Origin: Streptomyces sp. NRRL F-5123
GTDB taxonomy: Bacteria > Actinomycetota > Actinomycetes > Streptomycetales > Streptomycetaceae
Direction of reading: 5' to 3'
DNA: 64,000 bases
Assembly (NCBI RefSeq): GCF_000721495.1
Contig: NZ_JOHY01000049.1
Coordinates: 20,350-84,349 of the forward strand
This document shows positions 1 to 7,616 of this stretch, one piece after another (position 1 is the stretch's first letter; each line of letters starts with the position of its first letter). The notes under the pieces were generated by a model. That model was not told the origin of the DNA, did no database searches, and worked only from the letters and a program-made list of their open reading frames with translations. The position numbers and the translations under genes are program-made.

Positions 1-2772
1 CTGCGGTTCCGCGACGGGCACGCGCTCGCCGAGCAGCGGGTGGACGAGCTTGCCGTCGCCGGGGCCGTGCCCCCACCAGGAGGGCTCGCCGACCCACAGC
101 CGCTCGCGCTGCCACGGGTAGGCGGGCAGGTCCGCGACGCGGCCGGGCGCGTCGAACCAGGTCCGCAGCTCGACCGCGCCGCCGGCCGCGAGGACCGCCG
201 CGGCGTTCGCGTCGAGGTCCGGCTTCTGGTTGCGGCGCAGCGTCTCGGTCGCGGTGAAGGAGGGGCTGTCCGGGGCCTGGGAGATCCGGCGCAGGTAGGT
301 GGCGAGGACGGGGTGCGGGCCGATCTCGACGAGCACCCCGGCGCCGGCCTCGGCCATCGCCCCGACGGCCTCGGCCATCAGGACGGGCTCGCGGATGTTG
401 CGCCACCAGTAGTCGGCGTCCATCGTGCCGCCGTCCGCGACGGCGGAGCCGGTCACGGTGGAGTACATCGGCAGGCCCGGGTCGCCGGTGGGCAGGTCCT
501 TCAGCTCGTCGAGGATCTGGGCCCGGATCGGGTCCATCTTGGCGCTGTGGAAGGCGTAGTCGAGCGGCAGCACGCGGAAGAACACGCCGCGGTCGGCGAG
601 CGTCCTGCCGATCTCCTCCAGCGCCTCGCGGTCGCCCGAAAGGGTCACGTCGGTGGGCGAGTTGACGGCGCTGACCTCCACCTCGGCCCCGCTCGACGCG
701 ATCAGCTCGGCGGCGTCCTCGGCGCTGACGGCGGCGGCCGCCATCGCGCCGGTGCCGGCGGTGCGGCCCTGCGCGGCGCTGCGGATCGCCACCACCTTGC
801 AGGCCGCCGCCATGTCGAGGATGCCCGCGGCGTAGGCCGCGGCGATCTCCCCGACGCTGTGCCCGGTGACCATCGACGGGGTGACGCCCCGCTCCCGCAG
901 GCTCGCCACCAGCCCCACCTGGACGGCGAACAGCAGCGGCTGCGCGACCTCGGTACGGGCCAGGTCGTACTCGCCGTCGGCGAGCGCGGCGGACACCGAC
1001 CAGCCGAGCAGCGGCGTCAGATGGGCGTCGGCCTCCTGGACGGCGGCGCTGAAGGCGGGGTCCGACCCGGCGCCCTCGCCCATCAGCGCCGAGCCCATGC
1101 CGGCCCACTGGGAGCCGTTGCCGGCGAACACGAACCCGACGGGGGTGCCCGCCGCGGCGGCCGACTCGCAGCGGGCCGCGGCCTCCGGCAGCGTCCCGGC
1201 GGAGATGCTGTAGAGGTCCTGGGCGGCGCCGGCCGCGTCCCCGGCGAAGACCACGGCGGTGTGCTCGTAGCGCTGCCGGCGCAGGACCGAGGTGTAGGCG
1301 GCGTCGTAGAAGTCGCCCGGGGTGTCCTCCAGGTACTCGGCCATCGCCCAGGCGGCCTCGTTGAGCGCCTCCGGGGTGCGGGCGGAGACCAGCACCGGCA
1401 GCCGCCGGTCCTCGGCGTGGGAGGGGCCTTGCGCGGGGGCGTCGGCGGACTCGCCGGCCTTCGCGGGGACGTCGGTCGGCTCGACGAGGACGACGTGGGC
1501 GTTCGCGCCGCCGATGCCGAAGGAGTTGATGCCCGCCGCCGCGCGGCCCTTGCCCCGGCTGATCGGGATCTCCACGTCGGTGGGCAGCAGGCCGAGCCCG
1601 TCGAAGTCGATGGCGGAGTTGCGCGGCTGGACGTGCAGGGACGGGGGGATGCGGCCGCTGCGCAGCACGACCATGGCCTTGAGCAGGCCGGCCATGCCGG
1701 AGGCGCACTCCAGGTGCCCGATGTTGGTCTTGACCGAGCCGATCGGGAGCGGGCGGTCCGCGGGACGGTGCACGCCGAGCGCGGCGCCGAGCGCGGTGCA
1801 CTCCACCGGGTCGCCGACCGGGGTGCCCGTGCCGTGGCATTCGAGGTAGACGAGCTCGTCGGGGCTGACGCCGGACTCCGCGTACACCTCTTCCAGCAGG
1901 GCCTGCTGGGTGACCGGGGAGGGCTGGCTCATCACGTTGACCGAGCGGCCGTCGGTGTTGGTGCCGGAGCCCGCGATGACGGCGAGGACCCGGTCGCCGT
2001 CGGCGATCGCGTCGTCCAGCCGCTTGAGCAGCACCACGCCGGCGCCCTCGCCGCGGACGAAGCCGTCGGCGAGCTCGGAGAAGGCGTGGCAGCGGCCGGT
2101 GGGCGACAGCACGGACGCCTCGGCGAAGCCCAGGTAGTCGACGGGGTTGAGCAGCAGGCCGACACCGGCGGCGATCGCGGTCTGCACCTTGCCGGACGTC
2201 ACCGCCTGGGCGGCCTGGTGCAGGGCGACCAGCGCGGAGGAGCACGCGGTGTCGATCGAGTACGACGGGCCCCGCCAGTCCAGCAGGAAGGACAGCCGGT
2301 TGGAGGCGTTGCAGGTCAGCGTGCCCTGCAGCGAGTGGGCGTCGACCGCTTCGGGCCGCGCGGAGACCAGCTCCCAGTAGCCGCGGGTGGAGGTGCCGAC
2401 GTAGACGCCGCCCTCCTGGCCCTCCAGCTTCGCCGGGTCGATGCCGGCGTGGTGGAAGGCCTCGACCGTCAGTTCCAGCAGCAGCCGCTGCTGGGGGTCC
2501 ATCTGGGCCGCCTCGCGCGGCGAGATGCCGAAGAAGCCGGGGTCGAAGCCGGTGACGTCCTGCAGGAAGCCGCCGGCGGCGGTGTAGCTCAGGCCCGGCC
2601 GGTGGTCGCCCGGGGCCGTCCACAGCGCCGGGTCGAACCGGTCCGGCGGCACCTCCGTCACCAGGTCGAGCCCGGCGAACAGCGCCGACTCCAGCTGGTC
2701 CAGGTTGTTGATGCCGCCCGGTAGCCGACAGCCCACTCCCACGATCGCCGCGGAGTTCCCAAGACCGCCCAC
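1..2772 (-). CDS. Type I polyketide synthase, KS-AT-DH..., 3' end outside window
   Basis: The 924 codons in the window run from a GTG start at 2772 off the left edge without a stop. There is no N-terminal docking helix; the KS begins at once (AAIVGVGCRLPGG). The KS has the active cysteine in DTACSS, the two histidines in HGTGTPVGD and NIGH, and a normal core. The AT has GHSVGE with YAFHS, the malonyl-type signature. After the post-AT linker (LPAYPWQRERLW) a DH domain starts at HPLLGERV and is cut off. The gene follows a 200-bp promoter region and belongs to the same leftward block as the carrier-protein operon. The KS and AT look closer to iterative or reducing single-module PKSs than to the modular ones at 19-41 kb, but this is only an impression. 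Any KR or ACP would lie outside the window. Confidence 0.93.
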   Translation of the reverse strand, partial: MGGLGNSAAIVGVGCRLPGGINNLDQLESALFAGLDLVTEVPPDRFDPALWTAPGDHRPGLSYTAAGGFLQDVTGFDPGFFGISPREAAQMDPQQRLLLELTVEAFHHAGIDPAKLEGQEGGVYVGTSTRGYWELVSARPEAVDAHSLQGTLTCNASNRLSFLLDWRGPSYSIDTACSSALVALHQAAQAVTSGKVQTAIAAGVGLLLNPVDYLGFAEASVLSPTGRCHAFSELADGFVRGEGAGVVLLKRLDDAIADGDRVLAVIAGSGTNTDGRSVNVMSQPSPVTQQALLEEVYAESGVSPDELVYLECHGTGTPVGDPVECTALGAALGVHRPADRPLPIGSVKTNIGHLECASGMAGLLKAMVVLRSGRIPPSLHVQPRNSAIDFDGLGLLPTDVEIPISRGKGRAAAGINSFGIGGANAHVVLVEPTDVPAKAGESADAPAQGPSHAEDRRLPVLVSARTPEALNEAAWAMAEYLEDTPGDFYDAAYTSVLRRQRYEHTAVVFAGDAAGAAQDLYSISAGTLPEAAARCESAAAAGTPVGFVFAGNGSQWAGMGSALMGEGAGSDPAFSAAVQEADAHLTPLLGWSVSAALADGEYDLARTEVAQPLLFAVQVGLVASLRERGVTPSMVTGHSVGEIAAAYAAGILDMAAACKVVAIRSAAQGRTAGTGAMAAAAVSAEDAAELIASSGAEVEVSAVNSPTDVTLSGDREALEEIGRTLADRGVFFRVLPLDYAFHSAKMDPIRAQILDELKDLPTGDPGLPMYSTVTGSAVADGGTMDADYWWRNIREPVLMAEAVGAMAEAGAGVLVEIGPHPVLATYLRRISQAPDSPSFTATETLRRNQKPDLDANAAAVLAAGGAVELRTWFDAPGRVADLPAYPWQRERLWVGEPSWWGHGPGDGKLVHPLLGERVPVAEPQ

Positions 2773-2781
2773 GAGTCTCTC

Positions 2782-2796
2782 CTCACTTCGAGTGAG
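2782..2796. repeat. Hairpin over the ribosome-binding region of the leftward PKS
   Basis: CTCACT-TCG-AGTGAG is a perfect 6-bp inverted repeat with a 3-nt loop. On the minus strand it lies just 5' of, and partly covers, the AGGAG ribosome-binding sequence of the PKS starting at 2772. It could lower initiation or bind a regulator; the sequence alone cannot decide. Confidence 0.4.
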
Positions 2797-2896
2797 CACG
2801 GTTGCGTACGTTTTCATTTCTCACCGCACCGTGATTGGAAAATTCGTCGTCAAGCAGACAGAAAAAATCGGGCACCTCCGCCGGAACCGCGGCAGC

Positions 2897-2925
2897 CACA
2901 TAATCGAAGGCTACCAGGCGGTCAA
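2897..2925 (-). promoter_or_regulatory. Predicted sigma-70-like promoter for the leftward PKS
   Basis: On the minus strand TTGACC (2925-2920) is followed after 17 nt by TATGTG (2902-2897), about 125 nt before the PKS start. The gap 2773-2969 is noticeably more AT-rich than its surroundings and is the only sizeable gap in this leftward block, so an extra promoter here is plausible. The TAGGGGT heptamer seen at other promoters of the cluster is absent. Confidence 0.4.
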
Positions 2926-2969
2926 CTGCCGCGAACAGGTGAGAATTTCACGTACGGCAGTGCAATAAA

Positions 2970-3539
2970 TCACCGCAGGACGGCGACGGCAAACGAGAGT
3001 TCTTCCGTGGAGCGTATCCACACCGGTACCGCCGCATCGCGGTAGGACGCCGTCAAGGCATCGCCGGAGCGGGCGAGTTCGATCCTCCAGAAGAGGAAAT
3101 CGCCCAGCCCCGCAATACCCGACAGCGCCTTGAAAGCCGCTTCCTTCGCCGAGAAGAGTTCACGCGCGGCATATTCTCCGGCGGGCGCCAGCAGCATGTT
3201 CCGCTCGCGTGTCCGCAGAACGAACCGCGCCATCCGGGGACCGATCTCCGCGCTCTCGATGTCGACGCCGACCGCCGCCGCACCCGGCACCACCGCCGCG
3301 ACGGCCAGCCGGTCGCAATGGGAGATCGACCCGGCGAACCCCGGCGGGAAGCCGGGCCGGCCGCCGCCGGGGCCGCGCGGCACGGTGCGCTCCGCGGAGC
3401 CGGCCGCGGCGAGCGCGGCTGCGGCCGCCCGGCGGCCGGCCGCGGACTGCTCCTGCGGTCCGTACGGCCGGCGCACCGGGCGCCAGGCGACGTGCAGCCC
3501 CGCGGCGGCGCCGGCCGGGACCGCCGGCAGGGCAGCCAC
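2970..3539 (-). CDS. 4'-phosphopantetheinyl transferase (EntD-like)
   Basis: This 189-residue protein should transfer the phosphopantetheine arm of CoA to carrier-protein serines, converting apo to holo forms. The Mg/CoA-binding motif GVDIES lies near residue 91, FSAKEAAFKA follows ~40 residues later, and an earlier SISHC completes the PPTase pattern. It begins with GTG at 3539, 9 nt after the stop of the preceding carrier-protein gene, so it is the last gene of that operon and probably serves its two small ACPs or the adjacent PKS. A second, Sfp-type PPTase lies at 41297, so the cluster carries two unrelated versions. The N-terminal third is rich in Ala, Gly and Pro. Confidence 0.9.
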   Translation of the reverse strand: MAALPAVPAGAAAGLHVAWRPVRRPYGPQEQSAAGRRAAAAALAAAGSAERTVPRGPGGGRPGFPPGFAGSISHCDRLAVAAVVPGAAAVGVDIESAEIGPRMARFVLRTRERNMLLAPAGEYAARELFSAKEAAFKALSGIAGLGDFLFWRIELARSGDALTASYRDAAVPVWIRSTEELSFAVAVLR

Positions 3540-3548
3540 TGCGGGCCG

Positions 3549-3803
3549 TCAGGCGCGGAGCGCCACGACGTGGTCGGCCAGCGACCCGATCGAGCGCAGC
3601 ACCTCGGGGTGGACGTCGTCGTCCCACTCGAAGTCGAACTCGTCCTCCATGGCCACCAGCAGCGCGACCAGCGCGTTGGAGGACATCCCCGCCTGCCGCA
3701 GCGACTCGCTGTCCGACACCGAGTCCACGAACCGGTCGCCGCCGTGCTGGTCGCGCAGCAGTGCGCGGATGCTCTGCCGCACCGCGGACACGTCCTCAGG
3801 CAC
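3549..3803 (-). CDS. Small acyl carrier protein, atypical site
   Basis: The 84-residue acidic four-helix carrier has its attachment region in GMSSNALVALL, where the usual GxDSL is changed to GxSSN; the second serine is the likely phosphopantetheine site. The GTG start at 3803 overlaps the end of the upstream hydrolase gene by 8 nt, which is better supported than longer in-frame starts inside that gene. Placed between an alpha/beta hydrolase and a PPTase, it may be a second holding site for the unit built by the operon, with the hydrolase moving or releasing the acyl group. That partnership is inferred from overlap only. Confidence 0.83.
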   Translation of the reverse strand: MPEDVSAVRQSIRALLRDQHGGDRFVDSVSDSESLRQAGMSSNALVALLVAMEDEFDFEWDDDVHPEVLRSIGSLADHVVALRA

Positions 3804-4659
3804 GGGATTCCACTTCTTCGACGAACTTGTGGACGATCGACTGGTAGCCCTCCGGGTCGTCGATGAAGGCGATGTGGCCGGCCCGCGGGATGATCTCGCA
3901 GCGGCCGTCCGGGAAGAGGTCGGCCAGTTCCTTGGCGCCGGTCGGGCCGAGCAGGAAGTCGTCGTCACCGGTGAGGACCAGCGTCGGGACCGTGACCTTG
4001 GCGATCATCTCGGGGCTGCTCTTGTCCTGCATGGCGCGCTTGAGACCGTTGGTCATCTCCTCGACGGTGGCGAGCGCGCTGAAGCTCTCGCGGAAGCCCA
4101 GGAAGCCGGGCGCGCCGAGCGCCTCGTTCATCTCCGCGCTGAAGACCTCGGGGTAGAGGTGCTCGTACAGCCCCTCCAGGCCGTGGCTCTCCAGCGTGCG
4201 CAGCCACGCGCGCTGGATCTGCCGCTGCCGCCGCATGCCGCGCGGGCCGAAGGCCGGGCCGGTCAGCACCATGCCCTTGATCCGGTCGGGGTGCCGCAGC
4301 GCGGCCTCCCGGGCGAAGACGGTGGAGGTCGACAGGGCGACCAGGTACGTCGACTCGATCTCCATCGCGTCGAGCAGGCCCATCAGGTCCTGCACGTGCT
4401 CCTCCCACGTCGGCTCCTCGGGAACCTTCGAGGACGCGCCGTGGTTGCACAGGTCGAAACTCAGCAGACGGTAGTTCTTCTCGAGTTCGCCGGTGTAGAC
4501 CCGCCACGCGGGAACGGGCAGGAAGAAAGTGTTGAGCAGCGTGATGTCCGGTCCCTCGCCACGCGACTCGTAATAGATCTCGACGCCCTCCCTCGTACGT
4601 ATGCGGGGGGTGTCGTTGTAGGTCATATCCAGCCGGGAAAGCTCTTCATAGCCTGCCAT
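3796..4659 (-). CDS. Alpha/beta-hydrolase fold protein (thioesterase or acyltransferase candidate)
   Basis: This 287-residue single-domain alpha/beta hydrolase has an oxyanion-side NHGASS stretch, a nucleophile elbow ALSTST, an acid in LTGDDDF and a C-terminal histidine in AGHIAFIDDP. The elbow departs from the GxSxG consensus (Ala and Ser replace the glycines) but keeps the central serine, so a Ser-Asp-His triad is still possible. The ATG at 4659 has GGAGG 6 nt upstream and was chosen over longer GC-rich extensions. It overlaps the upstream gene by 14 nt and the downstream ACP by 8 nt. In this setting it could offload, edit or transfer an acyl group from a carrier protein; it is also a candidate release enzyme, because no TE domain is seen. 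Confidence 0.85.
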   Translation of the reverse strand: MAGYEELSRLDMTYNDTPRIRTREGVEIYYESRGEGPDITLLNTFFLPVPAWRVYTGELEKNYRLLSFDLCNHGASSKVPEEPTWEEHVQDLMGLLDAMEIESTYLVALSTSTVFAREAALRHPDRIKGMVLTGPAFGPRGMRRQRQIQRAWLRTLESHGLEGLYEHLYPEVFSAEMNEALGAPGFLGFRESFSALATVEEMTNGLKRAMQDKSSPEMIAKVTVPTLVLTGDDDFLLGPTGAKELADLFPDGRCEIIPRAGHIAFIDDPEGYQSIVHKFVEEVESRA

Positions 4660-5650
4660 GCGATTCCTCCACAGATTCGGTTCCAACAGCGCCGGCACCC
4701 GGCAGAACGCCGGCGAATCCGGCGACGATCTCGGCCGCCGGGAGTTCGCCGGAAATGGCACCGCAGGACAGGCCGCAGTACATCGCCATCTCCTCGATAC
4801 GGCCGCTCGTGGCGGTCGTGGGCACCGCGGCACTGAACCGCGGCACGACATAGGGCTTTCCCTCGACCACGGTGCGGCCGATGAATTTCTTCGGCTGGTC
4901 GGGATCGCGTGTGACGTCGGTCGCCAGGACCCGGTGGCGGCGACCCGGCCAGCCGATCTCGTACACGTCGGAGATGACCGTGTCGGCCTCGGCGGCGGCG
5001 ACGACGGCGCTCTTGAAGACCGGGTGGGCCATCGACTCGCGCGCCACCACGAAGGCGGTGCCGAGCAGCACGCCGTCGGCGCCCGCGGCCGTCGCGCGGG
5101 CCGCCTCGGCGGCCGAGCCGATACCGCCGGCCGACACCAGGCAGGCGTCGGGCAGCAGCGCGCGCAGCTCGCCGACCAGGTCGTCGCGCAGCGCCGTGCC
5201 GAGCAGGTGGCCGCCCGCCTCGGTGCCCTGGACGACGACGATCGCGCCGTGCCCGGCCGCGCGCACGCCGTCGGCGACGGTGCCGACCTGGACGACCAGC
5301 TTGCGCCCGGCAGCGGTGACGCGCTCGAACACGGCGTCGTCGGGCATCCCGAACAGCGACACGTAGACGTGCTGCGGGGTCTCGTCGAGCACCTGGCCGA
5401 GCTGCAGGTCGAGGTCCTCGGGCCCGACGACCTCCGGGATGAGGTTGACGCCGACAGGGCGGTCGGTGCCCGCGACCAGCCGCTTGAGCGCAGCCGACAG
5501 CGCCTCGCCGGCCAGCTTGTAGCCGCCCAGGCAACCCGCCCCGCCCGCCTCCGACACCGCGCAGGCCAGGTCGGGGCCCGCGACGCCGCCCATCCCCGAC
5601 TGGAGCAGGCCCACCCGGATCCCGAGCGCCTCTGCCAACGTGGCGCGCAT
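4646..5650 (-). CDS. Nitronate monooxygenase / 2-nitropropane dioxygenase family flavoprotein
   Basis: This 334-residue FMN-dependent TIM-barrel protein carries typical family marks: VQGTEAGGH near residue 145, GGIGSAAEAARA, and GADGVLLGTAF at the FMN phosphate. Family members oxidise nitronates to carbonyl plus nitrite; others act as enoyl reductases (FabK/PfaD relatives). The start overlaps the stop of the ligase gene (TGATG), implying coupled translation. Next to an AurF-like oxygenase that could turn an amine into a nitro or nitroso group, a true nitronate role is attractive but unproven. A trans-acting enoyl reductase for a PKS is the main alternative. The C-terminus contains MYCGLSCG, a cysteine pair. 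Confidence 0.88.
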   Translation of the reverse strand: MRATLAEALGIRVGLLQSGMGGVAGPDLACAVSEAGGAGCLGGYKLAGEALSAALKRLVAGTDRPVGVNLIPEVVGPEDLDLQLGQVLDETPQHVYVSLFGMPDDAVFERVTAAGRKLVVQVGTVADGVRAAGHGAIVVVQGTEAGGHLLGTALRDDLVGELRALLPDACLVSAGGIGSAAEAARATAAGADGVLLGTAFVVARESMAHPVFKSAVVAAAEADTVISDVYEIGWPGRRHRVLATDVTRDPDQPKKFIGRTVVEGKPYVVPRFSAAVPTTATSGRIEEMAMYCGLSCGAISGELPAAEIVAGFAGVLPGAGAVGTESVEESHGRL

Positions 5651-6477
5651 CAGTCCAGCGCCTCCACCGCGGACAGCGCGGCGGCGGTGTCGCCGAAGCG
5701 CCGGGTGAGGGTGTGCACCCAGCGCTCCAGACCGAAGGCCAGGCAGCTGGTGTGCGCCGTGTCGTCGCCGGCCGAGATGGTGCAGCGCTCGCCGAAGAAG
5801 TTCCGGTGGTAGTTGACCGAGCCGATCGACAGGCCGTCGACGATGAACTCCTCCTTGACGGGGAAGAGCCGCTGCATCTTGGCCTTGCTGCTGTTCTTGT
5901 CGAAGAACGGGTCGGTCGCGACCTCGACGCCGACCTCCAGGCCGAGCGCGGAGCACAGCGCCAGCACGGTCTCCTTGGCGCGCACCAGGTGCTGCTTGGC
6001 GCCCTCCTCGGGGCCGATGAAGACGATCTCGCGCATGGAGAAGCCCAGCAGCCGCTGCAGGCCCGCGTAGTGGTCCTCGTTGCGGAAGCAGGTGGCGACC
6101 GTGGTGCGCATGAGCCCGTCGGCGGGCAGCGTCCGGCCGGCCAGGTCGACGTAGATCGCGTAGCAGGCCGCGGACGGCAGCGCGAAGGCCGTGGGCTCCA
6201 TGACCTCGGGCGGGACGCGGTCGACCGGGCGCTCGGCGTCGGTGAGCAGCTTCGCCAGCCGCTGCGGGTCCAGCCGGGTGGCGGCGAGGCCCAGGTGCGG
6301 GAAGTTGTCGAAGTAGTCGAACCGGTCCAGGTGCTCGGTCCCGATCAGGAACGGGAAGCGGAACTCCGGCGCCTGCCAGCCCGCGGCGAAGCGCTGGAAG
6401 ACCCCGTCGATCGCGCGCAGCAGACGCAGCTGGCCGCCGTCGAGAACGCCCAGGCCGTTGTCGGTTGCTGTGGTCAT
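5650..6477 (-). CDS. Class II aaRS-like amino acid:[carrier protein] ligase
   Basis: This 275-residue protein is a truncated seryl-tRNA-synthetase-like catalytic core without a tRNA-binding arm. Class II motif 2 is visible as CFRNE followed by RLLGFSMRE, and motif 3 as GLERW near the C-terminus. A conserved TSC lies just before motif 3 where such enzymes bind zinc. Characterised relatives from Bradyrhizobium and Agrobacterium activate glycine or alanine as the adenylate and transfer it to the phosphopantetheine of a carrier protein encoded next door. Here the neighbour at 6477 is exactly such a carrier, joined by a 1-nt TGATG overlap. The amino acid used cannot be read from the sequence; glycine or alanine is the family expectation. 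A GTG three nt upstream is an alternative start. Confidence 0.88.
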   Translation of the reverse strand: MTTATDNGLGVLDGGQLRLLRAIDGVFQRFAAGWQAPEFRFPFLIGTEHLDRFDYFDNFPHLGLAATRLDPQRLAKLLTDAERPVDRVPPEVMEPTAFALPSAACYAIYVDLAGRTLPADGLMRTTVATCFRNEDHYAGLQRLLGFSMREIVFIGPEEGAKQHLVRAKETVLALCSALGLEVGVEVATDPFFDKNSSKAKMQRLFPVKEEFIVDGLSIGSVNYHRNFFGERCTISAGDDTAHTSCLAFGLERWVHTLTRRFGDTAAALSAVEALD

Positions 6478-6719
6478 CACGCCGCCTTCTGCTTGAAGAA
6501 TCGCGCTTCTATCGCGTCGAGGGTCCGGAAGTCGTCGAGGTCGATGTCCTCGGGGTCGATCGCGTCGCCGGTCAGCTCCTCCAGCAGGAAGATGAACTCG
6601 ACGAAGGCGAGCGAGTTGATGGCCCGGCTGTCGATCAGGTCGAAGTCGCCGGACAGCTGGTCGAGCTTGGGATTGCGCCCCAGGATGAACTCCTGGACGG
6701 CCGCCATGGGTTCGCTCAT
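6477..6719 (-). CDS. Aminoacyl carrier protein, partner of the aaRS-like ligase
   Basis: The 80-residue acidic carrier protein has the attachment site in INSLAFVEFI, with Asn replacing the usual Asp of DSL; the serine is kept. The pattern xSLxFVxFI resembles carriers that partner amino acid:[carrier protein] ligases. ATG at 6719 overlaps the diiron oxygenase stop (ATGA) and its own stop overlaps the ligase start (TGATG), so three genes are translationally tied. Expected role: it holds glycyl or alanyl thioester while the adjacent oxidative enzymes act on it. Confidence 0.9.
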   Translation of the reverse strand: MSEPMAAVQEFILGRNPKLDQLSGDFDLIDSRAINSLAFVEFIFLLEELTGDAIDPEDIDLDDFRTLDAIEARFFKQKAA

Positions 6720-7600
6720 GACTCGGCAGGCTCCCCGACGATCGCGCCGGCCTTCACCAGGAAGCGCCGGGTGCGCTTGAGGATCTGCTCGTGCGCCTCC
6801 TTGCGGGCCGGGTGCTCCAGCGCCCGCCGGCGCAGCTTCAGCGCGTCCGGGATGCCCGCGTCGCGGTAGGCGGCGGGGTTGTAGAGGGTGGCGATGCTGT
6901 ACTGGAGGTAGCTCTCCAGGTACTCCGCGATCACCGGGACCTCTTCGGGGTCGCGCTTCCTGACCTGCTCCAGCAGGTTGACGAAGATCATCCGGCCGAA
7001 CGCGACATGCCGGCTCTCGTCCTGGTGGTGCACCCGGTTGATCTCGCGGGCGATGAACGGCAGCGACTCGTCGGTCGCCATGTGCGCGTTGTAGTAGTCG
7101 ACGATCTCCTCGAAGATCAGCACCCGCGCGAAGACGATGAGTTCGCGGGCCAGCGGCGAGAGGTGCTCGACCGAGTCGGCCTGCAGGTTCGGCTGCGCGG
7201 GGTAGAGCTTGCCGCCGTAGCGCAGGCAGAACTGGGCGAAGAACCACATGTGCTCGTTCTCTTCGCCGATGAAGTGGTGCATGAACTCCGAGACGCCCGC
7301 GTAGGTGCGCTCGTGGATGCGCATGACGACTTCGCTCATCAGCTCACGGATGCCGTGGATGTTGAGGCTGAAGAAGTTGATCGTCTCGTAGCGGGTCAGC
7401 GCCACCTGCTGCTCGCGGGTCAGCTCGTCCCACATCTCGGTGCCGGCCAGCGTGGTCAGGCTCTCGCTCATCCACGGTTTGTCCGGCTCGATGGTCTCCG
7501 GCCAGTCGAAGTACGTGTACGGGTTGTAGTAGCCGGACGAGGCCAGTTGCTCCAGGCGGTCCAGGTCCAGTTCGACCGGCTCGATGTCGCGTACAGCCAT
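6716..7600 (-). CDS. AurF-like diiron oxygenase
   Basis: This 294-residue all-helical ferritin-like protein carries metal-ligand motifs in order: an early Glu in LTRYETINFF, EENEHMWFF (ExxH), FEEIVDYYN, and DESRHVAFG (ExxH). The spacing fits the AurF/CmlI N-oxygenase family, which oxidises amines to hydroxylamine, nitroso or nitro groups, sometimes on carrier-bound substrates. Located directly upstream of and overlapping the aminoacyl carrier gene, the simplest idea is N-oxidation of the carrier-bound amino acid. C-hydroxylation or desaturation is the alternative, since diiron proteins of this fold vary. The start at 7600 has AGGAG about 12 nt upstream, rather far, but no better start is visible. 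Confidence 0.85.
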   Translation of the reverse strand: MAVRDIEPVELDLDRLEQLASSGYYNPYTYFDWPETIEPDKPWMSESLTTLAGTEMWDELTREQQVALTRYETINFFSLNIHGIRELMSEVVMRIHERTYAGVSEFMHHFIGEENEHMWFFAQFCLRYGGKLYPAQPNLQADSVEHLSPLARELIVFARVLIFEEIVDYYNAHMATDESLPFIAREINRVHHQDESRHVAFGRMIFVNLLEQVRKRDPEEVPVIAEYLESYLQYSIATLYNPAAYRDAGIPDALKLRRRALEHPARKEAHEQILKRTRRFLVKAGAIVGEPAES

Positions 7601-7616
7601 GGGTTCAGTCGTCTCC

